Shown here one piece after another: positions 1 through 8,559 of a DNA stretch of 64,000 nt. The notes under the pieces are model-generated. The model was given only the letters and a program-made list of their open reading frames with translations. It was not told where the DNA came from and made no database searches. This DNA is from Qipengyuania algicida (lineage in GTDB: Bacteria > Pseudomonadota > Alphaproteobacteria > Sphingomonadales > Sphingomonadaceae): contig NZ_WTYA01000006.1 of the NCBI RefSeq assembly GCF_009828025.1, positions 62,001 through 126,000 on the forward strand, read 5' to 3'. Made by a program: the position numbers and the translations under genes. How positions within the stretch are numbered: the stretch's first letter is position 1; each line of letters begins with the position of its first letter.

Positions 1-2
1 AC

Positions 3-710
3 CCCTACGGCGGCGAACTGGTCTATACGGCGTTTTCAGGCAGCCATCAGGACGCGATAAAGAAGGGTTTCGCAGCCCGCGAAACGCAGAACGATACTGG
101 CTGGCGCGTGCCCTACCTGCCGATCGACCCGGCTGACCTCGGGCGCAATTACGAAGCTGTGATCCGGGTCAACTCGCAAAGCGGCAAAGGCGGGTTCGCC
201 TGGGTGCTCGAACAGGATCAGGGCCTCAAACTGCCCAAGGCGATGCAAGCCGATTTCAGCCCGCACGTCCAGCGGCTCGCCGATGAACTGGGGCGGGAGC
301 TGACGGCAGAGGATATCTGGCAGGCGTTCCGCAAGGCCTATCACGTCAAGACCTATCCCAAGCATTTCCAGCTGCTCGACTACGAGGAGCGCCGCAGCAC
401 CGATGGCACAAGGTTGTTCAGCGGAACGATTGCGGTCGCCGGGCAGCAACAAAGTGTCAGCGGACGAGGCAATGGTACGATCTCCTCGGTCATCGCGACC
501 TTGCGCGATTCCTTCGATCTGGCGCTCGAAATCGTCGATTATTCCGAACATGCCCTGTCGACCGGATCGGACGCACGGGCGGCGGCCTATGTGCTTGCCG
601 CCTTGCCCGATGGTCGGCGTGTATGGGGCTGCGGCATCGACGAGGATGTTGCGACCGCTGGCGTGCGCGCGGTGCTGAGTGCCGCCAACGGGGCGGTCAC
701 CGTGGCTTGA
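3..710 (+). CDS. leuA: 2-isopropylmalate synthase, C-terminal part
   Basis: This is the 3' end of a gene that enters from the left; about 235 residues are visible and the N-terminal catalytic barrel lies outside the window. The readable part begins with PYGGELVYTAFSGSHQDAI, a stretch of the barrel typical of the fungal/actinobacterial-type (class II) LeuA. It ends with the leucine-sensing regulatory domain (TISSVIATLRDSFDLALEIV, then HALSTGSDARAAAY). The enzyme condenses acetyl-CoA with 2-oxoisovalerate, the first committed step of leucine synthesis. The stop is TGA at 708-710. No terminator is evident before the next gene. Confidence 0.93.
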   Translation, partial: PYGGELVYTAFSGSHQDAIKKGFAARETQNDTGWRVPYLPIDPADLGRNYEAVIRVNSQSGKGGFAWVLEQDQGLKLPKAMQADFSPHVQRLADELGRELTAEDIWQAFRKAYHVKTYPKHFQLLDYEERRSTDGTRLFSGTIAVAGQQQSVSGRGNGTISSVIATLRDSFDLALEIVDYSEHALSTGSDARAAAYVLAALPDGRRVWGCGIDEDVATAGVRAVLSAANGAVTVA

Positions 711-806
711 GCGATGGCCAGGCGATGCTTCGGCGGTTTCGGTCTGCTCGGATTAAACTTTCGATATCCGCTCGTTGCCAAGAATAAAAAGTGCTAATCG
801 GCGAAT

Positions 807-2207
807 ATGGACGCTTCGACCAGACCTCCCCTGAGCGCGGCACATCTGTCTGCGATCGTCGAAAATTCGTCGGACGCGATCATCTCCATCGATCTCGATG
901 GCCGGATCGAAAGCTGGAACGCCGCTGCACAGCGCATCTATGGCTGGTCTGCCGATGAGATGGTCGGTCGCAACGTATGGCCGCTTATACCAGAGGATCG
1001 CCGCGATGAAGAAGCGGCAATACTGGAGCGTGTGCGCAACGGCGACCTGGTCAGTCGATTCGAAACCTTGCGTCTCGGCAAAGGCGGTATGGAAATTCCC
1101 GTCTCGGTGACGGTGTCCCCGATCCGCAATGCGGACGGCCTGGTAATCGGTGCCTCGAAGATCGCCAGCGATCTGCGCGAACAATATGATCTGAGGCAAG
1201 AATTGCTGCAGAGCCAGCGGCACTTCGCCGCACTCGCACAGAATATTCCGCAGCTTGCGTGGATGGCCGACAGCAAGGGATGGATATTCTGGTATAACCA
1301 ACGCTGGTACGATTACACCGGCACCACGCTGGAACAGACGCAGGGTTGGGGCTGGCGTGATGTACACCACCCGGACCATGTCGACCGTGTGGCCCAAAAG
1401 GTCCAGCACTCGTGGGATACCGGCGAACCATGGGAGGACACTTTCCCCCTGCGCGGCAAGGACGGCAATTATCGCTGGTTCCTGTCACGTGCCCAGCCAA
1501 TGCGCGACAAGGATGGCAAGTTGGTGCTGTGGTGCGGCACCAACACCGACATTACCGAGGAGCGCGAAGCAAACGAGCGCATCCGCATGTTAATGCGCGA
1601 GGTCAATCACCGGGCACGAAACATGCTGTCGACGATACAGGCGATCGTCCATCGTTCTACCAAAAGCGCCAATCCCGAGCTCGAAGCCTCGATCATCAAT
1701 CGGATCGGAGCGCTGTCTGCCAATCTTGATGTCTTGTCCGAAAGCAGTTGGGCAGGTGCGGATGTTACCGCGGTCGTTCGGTCGCAAATCGAGCATCTCG
1801 CCGAGAAAAAAGCGCAAGTGACGATCAAAGGCAAGGATGGGATAGTCTTCAAGCCTGCCGTAGCGGAGGCCTTGGGGTTGGCGATCCACGAGCTCGCCAC
1901 AAACGCCGAAAAGCACGGTTCGCTGTCTGTCGCCGGGGGCGGCGTCATCGTCGACTGGCGGACCGAATCAGGAGATGACGGCGATATGTTCGTCCTTGAC
2001 TGGACCGAGCACGGGGGGCCGGAAGTGGTGCCCTCCGATCATGAAGGATTTGGGTCGATCATTCTGAATCGCTATCCGCGCATGGTCATGCAGGGCATGT
2101 CCAAGGTCGATTTTGCGCGCGACGGATTGCGTTACACACTTCGCGCTCCTTTGGCGCGAATGCTCGCCAATGGTCTCGATATCGCCGGGAATCCCGTGTC
2201 AGCCTGA
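807..2207 (+). CDS. PAS domain sensor histidine kinase, HWE family
   Basis: A predicted cytoplasmic sensor kinase of 466 residues with no membrane segment. Two PAS domains are visible: residues about 10-125 (IVENSSDAIISIDLDGRIESWN) and about 135-260 (FWYNQRWYDYTGTT, a PAS/PAC pattern ending in GTNTDITEER). The transmitter follows, with the likely phospho-accepting His268 in REVNHRARNMLSTIQAI. The N-box HELATNAEKHGSLS and the WTEHGG motif mark the HWE/HisKA_2 group rather than classical HisKA kinases. Such kinases often sense light, redox or general stress in alphaproteobacteria. No response regulator or anti-sigma partner lies alongside, so the input and target are unknown. Confidence 0.88.
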   Translation: MDASTRPPLSAAHLSAIVENSSDAIISIDLDGRIESWNAAAQRIYGWSADEMVGRNVWPLIPEDRRDEEAAILERVRNGDLVSRFETLRLGKGGMEIPVSVTVSPIRNADGLVIGASKIASDLREQYDLRQELLQSQRHFAALAQNIPQLAWMADSKGWIFWYNQRWYDYTGTTLEQTQGWGWRDVHHPDHVDRVAQKVQHSWDTGEPWEDTFPLRGKDGNYRWFLSRAQPMRDKDGKLVLWCGTNTDITEEREANERIRMLMREVNHRARNMLSTIQAIVHRSTKSANPELEASIINRIGALSANLDVLSESSWAGADVTAVVRSQIEHLAEKKAQVTIKGKDGIVFKPAVAEALGLAIHELATNAEKHGSLSVAGGGVIVDWRTESGDDGDMFVLDWTEHGGPEVVPSDHEGFGSIILNRYPRMVMQGMSKVDFARDGLRYTLRAPLARMLANGLDIAGNPVSA

Positions 2208-2304
2208 TCGAGGCGGCTTCGATCATCACCCGGCTCTAATCGCAAAAGACGCTTGCCCTCCTTCCCATCCCGATGACACAACGACCGGGAGAGGAGCGCT
2301 GACA

Positions 2305-3351
2305 ATGCCTGAAGAGATACTCGAGCCCGACCTGCCGATCGTCGATCCGCATCATCATCTCTGGGACTTGCGCCCGATGATGCCGAGCTTTCCCGAGCCA
2401 CGACACGACTTCATCGAAGCGCTGGTGGATGCATCCTACTATACTTTCGACGCGCTCCAGGCCGATACGCATTCAGGTCACAATATCGTCGCCACCGTAT
2501 TCATGGAGTGCGGCGCATTCTACGACGCTGCTCGCGATGACGCGATGAAAACGGTCGGCGAAGTCGAATTCGTCAACGGTGTTGCAGCGCAGGGCGCGAG
2601 CGGGCTGTATGGCGAGTACCGTCCCTGCGCGGGCATAGTCGGCCATGCCGATCTGACGCTCGGCGATGCGGTCAAGCCGGTGATCGAGGCGCTGCTGGCT
2701 GCGGGGAATGGCCGTTTCAAAGGTATTCGACATTCCGGAGCCTGGGACGAGGATCCAACCGTGCTCGGACCGCCCTTTCATGCTCCGCAGGATCTCTACG
2801 GCGCGGACGATTTTCGCAAGGGCTTCGCCGCCTATGCCGAGTTCGGTTTGACCTTCGATGCCTGGGTGCTGGAACCGCAATTGCCCGATGTCATCGCACT
2901 GGCGCGTGCCTTTCCTGACCAGCAGATCATCCTCGATCATTGCGGAACGCCGCTCAACATCGCCAGCTATCGTGGGAAGCTCGACGAGCATTACGACCGC
3001 TGGCAGCGCAACCTGCGCGAGCTGGCGCAATGCGAAAACGTCAGCGTCAAGCTGGGTGGGCTGGCGATGGCGTTTTGCGGGATGCCGGAGAACGGCCCTG
3101 CCGCTGGCATTGGGTCTGAGGCGCTGGCCGCGATGTGGCGTCCCTATATCGAAACCTGCATCGAAGCGTTCGGCCCTCAACGCGCGATGTTTGAAAGCAA
3201 TTATCCGGTCGATCGCTGGGGTGCGTCCTATCCGGTGCTGTGGAACGCGTTCAAGCGGCTGGCTGCGGGAGCGTCGACCGACGAAAAGCGCGCCTTGTTC
3301 GCGGCGACGGCGGCGCGGACTTACGACATCGAACATATCCTCCCATCATAA
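2305..3351 (+). CDS. amidohydrolase family protein (TIM-barrel metal-dependent hydrolase)
   Basis: Predicted 348-residue metal-dependent hydrolase of the Amidohydro_2 family. The N-terminal metal-binding motif VDPHHHLWDL, the strand-end histidine in IILDHCGTPL and the late FESNYPVDRWG motif with its acidic residue are all present. Relatives hydrolyse lactones or decarboxylate aromatic acids; the substrate here cannot be read from sequence. The frame stays open further upstream, but ATG 2305 is preferred. It is preceded by a GGAGAGGAG Shine-Dalgarno-like run, and the conserved family start (LPIVDPHHH) follows directly. The gene lies 69 bases before a nitronate monooxygenase on the same strand, so co-transcription is plausible. 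Confidence 0.88.
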   Translation: MPEEILEPDLPIVDPHHHLWDLRPMMPSFPEPRHDFIEALVDASYYTFDALQADTHSGHNIVATVFMECGAFYDAARDDAMKTVGEVEFVNGVAAQGASGLYGEYRPCAGIVGHADLTLGDAVKPVIEALLAAGNGRFKGIRHSGAWDEDPTVLGPPFHAPQDLYGADDFRKGFAAYAEFGLTFDAWVLEPQLPDVIALARAFPDQQIILDHCGTPLNIASYRGKLDEHYDRWQRNLRELAQCENVSVKLGGLAMAFCGMPENGPAAGIGSEALAAMWRPYIETCIEAFGPQRAMFESNYPVDRWGASYPVLWNAFKRLAAGASTDEKRALFAATAARTYDIEHILPS

Positions 3352-3420
3352 TCGCGCTCGACAACGCTTCGGCAAGCCGATAGCGATCAGTCAAGTTTTA
3401 TAATGAAACGGAGTTGACGG

Positions 3421-4389
3421 ATGCCCTTGCCTGCACCTTTTGATCGCCTGCGCCTGCCCGTGATTGGGTCTCCCCTGTTCATCGTCTCGGGGCCGGAGCT
3501 GGTGATTGCGCAGTGCAAGGCGGGCATCGTCGGCAGCTTTCCCGCTCTCAATGCCCGGCCGCAGTCGGAGCTCGACGAGTGGCTGCATCGCATAACCGAA
3601 GAACTGAGCCAGCATAATCGCGACAACCCAGATCGCCCCGCCGCGCCTTTCGCGGTCAACCAGATCGTCCATCGTACCAATGATCGGCTGGATGCGGATA
3701 TGGTGACCTGCGCCAAGTGGCAGGTGCCGATGCTGATCACATCGCTCGGCGCACGCGAGGAGATTTTCGAAGCCGCCCATGACTGGGGCGCGATTGTCCT
3801 GCACGATGTCATCAACAACCGCTTTGCCCATAAGGCCATCGAGAAAGGCGCGGACGGGCTGATCCCGGTTGCCGCTGGCGCTGGTGGCCATGCCGGAACC
3901 TTGTCACCCTTCGCGCTCATGCAGGAAATTCGCAGCTGGTTCGATGGTCTGGTGGCGCTGTCGGGCGCGATCGGACATGGGCGTTCGATCCTTGCTGCGC
4001 AGGCGCTTGGCGCCGATTTCGCCTACATCGGCTCGCCCTGGATCGCGACCGAGGAAGCCAATGCCGTGGAAGGCTACAAGAAGGGTATAGTCGAGGGTAG
4101 CGCGGACGGGATCGTCTACACCAACCTCTTCACCGGCGTACACGGCAATTACCTGCGCTCCAGCATCGAAGCCGCCGGAATGGACCCCGAAAACCTGCCG
4201 GTCAGCGATCCCAGCAAGATGAATTTCGGCAGCGGCGGCAACAGCAAGGCCAAGGCGTGGAAGGACATCTGGGGATCGGGACAGGGCATCGGCACGGTCG
4301 AACGGGTCGCTCCGGTCGAAGAAACCGTGGCGCGGCTGGAGAGCGAATACAACGCCGCCAGAGAGCATCTCAGGCAAGTCGCCTTCTAG
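3421..4389 (+). CDS. nitronate monooxygenase (2-nitropropane dioxygenase family)
   Basis: A 322-residue FMN-dependent enzyme that oxidises alkyl nitronates such as propionate 3-nitronate to carbonyl compounds and nitrite. Family features are the N-terminal LPVIGSPLFIVSGPELVIAQ, the glycine-rich phosphate-binding AAGAGGHAGTLSPF, and GAIGHGRSILAAQALGADFAYIGS. The length is normal for the class. An ATG start is preceded by ACGGAG. The reading frame ends 10 bases before the convergent nuclease gene on the other strand. It may share a transcript with the amidohydrolase upstream. Confidence 0.9.
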   Translation: MPLPAPFDRLRLPVIGSPLFIVSGPELVIAQCKAGIVGSFPALNARPQSELDEWLHRITEELSQHNRDNPDRPAAPFAVNQIVHRTNDRLDADMVTCAKWQVPMLITSLGAREEIFEAAHDWGAIVLHDVINNRFAHKAIEKGADGLIPVAAGAGGHAGTLSPFALMQEIRSWFDGLVALSGAIGHGRSILAAQALGADFAYIGSPWIATEEANAVEGYKKGIVEGSADGIVYTNLFTGVHGNYLRSSIEAAGMDPENLPVSDPSKMNFGSGGNSKAKAWKDIWGSGQGIGTVERVAPVEETVARLESEYNAAREHLRQVAF

Positions 4390-4399
4390 ATGCAGCGCA

Positions 4400-4894
4400 T
4401 TAAGCTGCACATGCGGTCCACAACTCTTCGGCGAGAGCGTCAAGCAAGGTGAAGTCCTGCCCCGCCCCCAACGGCTGATGACGATTGAGTATCAACGGCA
4501 CACGCTCGTCAAGCAAGCGTCGCCTCAAGGCCTGTTGCAACAGGGCGATCCGCATAACGGCCGTTTCATCCGCAAGCGTACGCCGCCGGCTGCGACAAAC
4601 AGACCAGTTCCCCTCGATCGTCCCGAGCCGATCGAGGACCATGTCATTGTAGCTGCGATGCGGCCCGGGATGGAGTGGCAATCCGGTGCGCACGGCCGTA
4701 AGGTCGCACGCCGGAAGCAACACCCCGTTGCGTCGGAAATCGTCGAAGCCGATGCGTCGTTTACCGAGCGATGCGAACATCCGTTCAAGCCCCGCGTGAC
4801 GCAGCGCCTGTCTCGGTATCAGATGGTGGCGCTGTAAAACCGGATCATGGCCCGGAGCGCCGCGCCGGTTCACCGCCCGGAAGGGCAGATGCAT
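4400..4894 (-). CDS. AHH-type HNH/Endo VII superfamily nuclease
   Basis: A protein of about 164 residues that looks like a small metal-dependent nuclease of the HNH/Endonuclease VII superfamily (AHH group). Motifs from the chosen start are RHHLIPRQ (H23, H24), FRRNGVLLP (N55, G56) and LHPGPHRSYN (H74, H78, Y81, N82), in the spacing expected of the beta-beta-alpha metal fold. AHH nucleases are best known as toxin domains of polymorphic secreted toxins, but this one has no secretion, RHS or repeat region and stands alone. It overlaps the 3' end of the interrupted gene upstream by about 50 bases, so the two are probably one transcript. ATG 4909 is an alternative start. The cellular role is unknown. 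Confidence 0.72.
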   Translation of the reverse strand: MHLPFRAVNRRGAPGHDPVLQRHHLIPRQALRHAGLERMFASLGKRRIGFDDFRRNGVLLPACDLTAVRTGLPLHPGPHRSYNDMVLDRLGTIEGNWSVCRSRRRTLADETAVMRIALLQQALRRRLLDERVPLILNRHQPLGAGQDFTLLDALAEELWTACAA

Positions 4895-5717
4895 TGCCGT
4901 CTGTATCAATCCCGCTCAACGCGCCCGCCGGCACGTCACCCTCGATCTCCGAGACATGCAGCCGCCTGCCATCAGGTGTCGGCCTCAAGCACAAAGGCAC
5001 ATTGTCCGGCCAAAGAATATGTCGTTCGTGCTCGATCCCGTTCTGGTTGACCAGATAGTCGATCAACCTCACAGCCAGACGTGTCGCCCGGGGACGATCG
5101 CTGGACAGCGCGGGATCGATTTCGATCTCACGCCCGGTGAAGAACGCCAGTCCATCGCTTGCCAGCCCGCCATCTTCCGTCGCAACAACACCAGTCAGCC
5201 CAAGCGCGTGGAACGCGCTGCCCTCCAGCCATTGCCTGACCATCTGGCTGAAAATTCCTCGTCCGACGGCACTTGTGGAAGGCTGTCAGACCACCGCGAC
5301 CGCCCCCTCGATCTGCTCCAGCAATGCCTCAGCCATGCCCATCATCGCCCGAACGACAGGTATCGCACTGGCCGCCCCGGATAGATGCGGGCCTGGCCCG
5401 ATGACGATCGCCTCGCACGACGTGATATCATTCTCGCCGATGCCAAAATGATGGCGCAGGCCCGGCCAGCAGACGCTTTGCAGCGGAGCGAGCCCGAGCA
5501 CGTCGAACGTCACTCCATCGACCAGCAGTTCGAGCCACGCCTCGCCTGGATCGTCCGGTGACAGGGATTCGCGCGGATCATGGCTGACGAAGCCATGTCC
5601 GGATCGGTCCACCGCCTGCTTTATCGCATCGCTCTCGGGCCTTGTCCCAGGGCGAAAAAGCGGGAACAGGCAAGCGCTGCTTGCCTGGCCAATACCAGTG
5701 TCCTGCGATCCAGCCAT
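4845..5717 (-). pseudogene. unrecognised protein (DUF4261-like) interrupted by an in-frame TGA
   Basis: Two open segments lie in the same frame and are separated only by TGA at 5286-5288. The first (start near ATG 5717, MAGSQDTGIG) ends EQIEGAVAVV. After the stop the frame continues as QPSTSAVGRGIFSQMVRQWL and runs through FHALGLTGVVATEDG and GLAFFTGREIEI to 4845. The joined product of about 290 residues reads as one protein in which a TGG (Trp) codon has become TGA. The family resemblance to DUF4261-type proteins is from memory and uncertain. The downstream half has a possible internal ATG at 5243 with a weak upstream GAGGA, so re-initiation cannot be excluded. The AHH nuclease follows with overlap. 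Confidence 0.6.
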
Positions 5718-5832
5718 CGTGGTGATCGTCCATTCCCCCCCCAAGGCATGTAGGTTTGCAGATTCATGCGCTGCGAACAATAGGCTGCAATTCTATCCCA
5801 TGCGTTTACGGCATGGTGACGGGTGCAAATCG

Positions 5833-6318
5833 TCAGAACAGATTGAGTTTCAAGCCTTCCGCCAAGGCAGCGCCCAATTCCCGGCAGCGATGCAATACGT
5901 CTTCACCGACCTTCTTGGGCGCAAGAATCGCGTCCTTGGTCTGGGCGTCGAAATTGACGATCATCGGATCGCTCACCCGTCTGAGCCGCCAACCGGTCGC
6001 GATTCGGTCGAGCTGACGTTGCGCACCCTCTCCATCCGATCCGGCAGCAATGATCGTGGCATAGGCCCGCCCCTCGATTTCGCCGAGCATTGGGTAGTAA
6101 AGCCGATCGAACATTTCCTTCATCGCCCCGCTGAGAGCAGCGAGATTTTCCGGTCCGACGAAGAGATAGCCCCGCGCTGCCAGCATCTGCTCCGCCTCAA
6201 CCGCATCGACGGGCCGCAGCAGCGCCGAATGCCCCGCCCCGTCGCTGGCAGCGCGCGCCATCGCTTCGCTTGCGCCGGTGCGGCTATGCCAGGCGATAAG
6301 GAGTGGCGGCTTGTCCAT
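5833..6318 (-). CDS. flavodoxin-like NAD(P)H-dependent oxidoreductase
   Basis: A 161-residue single-domain flavoprotein candidate. The N-terminal WHSRTGASEAMARAAS matches the FMN phosphate loop of flavodoxin-fold proteins. GYLFVGPENLAALSGAMKEMFDRLYYP matches the second flavin-contacting loop of NAD(P)H:quinone reductase/flavodoxin families, and IIAAGSDGEGAQRQLDRI the third. It is predicted cytoplasmic. Partner and substrate are not evident. It is divergent from recJ, with the two starts about 80 bases apart. Confidence 0.8.
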   Translation of the reverse strand: MDKPPLLIAWHSRTGASEAMARAASDGAGHSALLRPVDAVEAEQMLAARGYLFVGPENLAALSGAMKEMFDRLYYPMLGEIEGRAYATIIAAGSDGEGAQRQLDRIATGWRLRRVSDPMIVNFDAQTKDAILAPKKVGEDVLHRCRELGAALAEGLKLNLF

Positions 6319-6398
6319 TACCCAAGCATCCCTTCACCCTGTCGATTGTCAATGCTGCTGCGCTTTTAACCGGAGCCCCCTCGGGCTACGGTAATGTC

Positions 6399-8186
6399 AT
6401 GGTTCCAGAACTGGTACAGGATGCCCTTGGCGTTGCCCGCTCGATCGGCGGCAAGCGCTGGCGATGGCGCGGCGGCAATATGGCGCTCGGTCAGAACGGG
6501 GCGACGCTCGATCACGATATCGTTACCCAATTGCTCCTGTCGCGAGGGGTGCCGGCCCATGATCTGGAGCGTCATCGCGAGCCGACTTTGCGCGGTTTCC
6601 TGCCAGATCCCGCATTGTTCGCCGATATGGAGGTCGCTGCCGAACGGATCGCGCAAGCGGTGCTGACCGGCGAGAAAGTTACGGTTTACGGCGATTATGA
6701 TGTCGATGGAGCGACCAGCGCCGCATTGCTGATTCGCCTGCTTCGCATGTTGGGCCTCCCCGCAGACTATTACATTCCCGACCGACTGCTGGAGGGCTAT
6801 GGCCCGTCGGGAGAAGCGCTGGTGGCTTTGGGCGAACGCGGATCGAGCCTCGTCATCACGGTCGATTGCGGTGCGATGGCGCATGAAGCGCTGGCGCAGG
6901 CAAGCGATGCCGGGATCGACGTAATCGTGGTCGACCATCACAAATGCCCTCCCGACCTTCCGCGGACGGTCGCCCTGGTTAACCCAAATCGGCTCGACGA
7001 AAGCGACGAGGCTGCCGCGCATGGTCATCTGGCGGCAGTCGGTGTCGCATTCCTGCTTGGCGTTGCCCTGGTGCGCAAATTGCGCGACCGTGGCTTTTTC
7101 AAGGGCCGGAGCGAACCGCAGTTGATCGGTCTACTCGATCTGGTTGCATTGGGGACTGTGGCGGACGTCGCCGCGCTCCACGGCCTCAACCGCGCATTCG
7201 TGTCGCAAGGGCTGAAGGTCATGGCGCGGCGGAACAATATCGGTCTGGCCGCACTGATCGACGCGAGCCGCCTGAAGCGGAGCCCGCAGTGCAGCGACCT
7301 CGGATTCGCGCTCGGCCCGCGTATCAATGCGGGCGGGCGCGTCGGTGAATCGACGCTCGGGGTGCGGCTGCTCACCACCGAAGATCCTGACGAAGCACGA
7401 ACGATCGCCGAGCAGCTATCGGCGCTGAACGAGGAACGTCGCGCCGTAGAAGCCGAGGTACAGGAAGCAGCCGAAGCCCAGCTCGAATCGCAGCACAATC
7501 GATCAGTTCCGGTGCTCTGTGCGAGCGGCTGGCATCCCGGAGTAATTGGAATAGTCGCGGGGCGGATCAAGGAAAAGACGGGCAAACCCTCTCTGGTCGT
7601 CGCGCTGGATGCAGAAAGCGGCATCGGCAAGGGTTCGGGACGTTCGATCAGCGGCGTTGATCTTGGGGCGGCAATCATCGCCGCGCGCGAGCAAGGATTG
7701 CTGATGGCAGGCGGTGGCCATGCCATGGCTGCGGGAATCACTGTCGCTCGAGACAAGATCGACGATTTTGCCGAGTGGCTGGACGAGCGGCTGGCTTCGC
7801 AGGTTGCCCGCGCCTCTGCCGAGCAGGAGACGTTGCTCGATCTTTCCGTGACGCCCGGTGGCCTCACGCCTGAACTGGTGGCGGCTCTCGATGGCGCCGG
7901 ACCCTATGGAGTGGGTTGGCCCGCTCCACGCGTTGCCGTTGGCCCGGTGCGGTTGGTGCAATGCGATATCGTCGGACACGATCACGTTCGCATCATCGCC
8001 GCCGGTGAGGACGGAGCAAGCTTCAAGGCGATTGCCTTCCGCGCGGCGGAAGGCGACCTTGGCCAAGCTCTGTTGCATAGCGCGCGCGGACGGCGGTTGT
8101 GGCTCAGCGGGCGGGCCAAGATCGACGATTGGGGCAACCGTCCCAAGGCCGAACTGCACGTCGAGGATGCCGCCTGGGCTGACTGA
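6399..8186 (+). CDS. recJ: single-stranded-DNA-specific exonuclease RecJ
   Basis: RecJ degrades single-stranded DNA 5' to 3' in RecF-type recombination and mismatch repair. The 595-residue length is close to the usual 570-600. DHH-family motifs in order are VTVYGDYDVDGATSAALL (motif I), VITVDCGAM (II), VIVVDHHKCP (III, DHH) and a C-terminal DHHA1 segment with GGGHAMAAGITV. The frame is open back to 6303, but that would overlap the start of the divergent flavodoxin-like gene. The family start fits ATG 6399 (MVPELVQDALGV), so that was chosen. Confidence 0.95.
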   Translation: MVPELVQDALGVARSIGGKRWRWRGGNMALGQNGATLDHDIVTQLLLSRGVPAHDLERHREPTLRGFLPDPALFADMEVAAERIAQAVLTGEKVTVYGDYDVDGATSAALLIRLLRMLGLPADYYIPDRLLEGYGPSGEALVALGERGSSLVITVDCGAMAHEALAQASDAGIDVIVVDHHKCPPDLPRTVALVNPNRLDESDEAAAHGHLAAVGVAFLLGVALVRKLRDRGFFKGRSEPQLIGLLDLVALGTVADVAALHGLNRAFVSQGLKVMARRNNIGLAALIDASRLKRSPQCSDLGFALGPRINAGGRVGESTLGVRLLTTEDPDEARTIAEQLSALNEERRAVEAEVQEAAEAQLESQHNRSVPVLCASGWHPGVIGIVAGRIKEKTGKPSLVVALDAESGIGKGSGRSISGVDLGAAIIAAREQGLLMAGGGHAMAAGITVARDKIDDFAEWLDERLASQVARASAEQETLLDLSVTPGGLTPELVAALDGAGPYGVGWPAPRVAVGPVRLVQCDIVGHDHVRIIAAGEDGASFKAIAFRAAEGDLGQALLHSARGRRLWLSGRAKIDDWGNRPKAELHVEDAAWAD

Positions 8187-8272
8187 GCAATGCACCATGT
8201 TGCGGATGCAGGGTTGACGCGATCAGCACCGCAACCTAATGGGCGCGCCTTGCCAACGCCCGGCAACGGCAT

Positions 8273-8347
8273 GGCCCCTTCGTCTAGCGGTTAGGACGCG
8301 GCCCTTTCACGGCTGAAACACGGGTTCGATTCCCGTAGGGGTCACCA
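8273..8347 (+). tRNA. tRNA-Glu (anticodon TTC)
   Basis: A 75-nt cloverleaf with encoded CCA. The acceptor GGCCCCT (8273-8279) pairs with AGGGGTC (8337-8343), including one G-U pair. The anticodon stem CGGCC/GGCTG encloses loop CTTTCAC with anticodon TTC at 8306-8308. The T-loop GGTTCGATTCC is canonical. It reads GAA and, by wobble, GAG codons. A near-identical CTC copy follows 35 bases downstream. Confidence 0.96.
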
Positions 8348-8382
8348 TCTTTATCCACGGGATGGTGGCAAAATTCTGGCAA

Positions 8383-8457
8383 GGCCCCTTCGTCTAGCGG
8401 TCAGGACGCGGCCCTCTCACGGCTGAAACACGGGTTCGATTCCCGTAGGGGTCACCA
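8383..8457 (+). tRNA. tRNA-Glu (anticodon CTC)
   Basis: The same 75-nt cloverleaf as the copy 110 bases upstream, with CCA encoded. Only two bases differ: the D-loop position T8292 is C8402 here, and the anticodon first base T8306 is C8416 here, giving CTC at 8416-8418. It would read GAG codons only. The pair looks like a tandem duplication followed by an anticodon change. Confidence 0.95.
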
Positions 8458-8559
8458 CGAAATCCACAACTTCTTTCGATCCCGGCGGCCAGCTCATGCG
8501 GTTCCGCTTCGAGTCCGCACTGGAACTCCCCATCGTCTCGCTCTAGTCAGTTGGCGTAT

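Noticed and set aside
4845..5243. Independent small minus-strand gene starting at ATG 5243
   Set aside because: The frame continues upstream without a gap across a single TGA into a segment that reads as the same protein, so it is better treated as half of an interrupted gene. Re-initiation remains possible.
8352..8360. DnaA-box-like TTATCCACG between the two tRNA genes
   Set aside because: A single 8-of-9 match with no cluster of boxes, no AT-rich unwinding region and no origin-associated genes.
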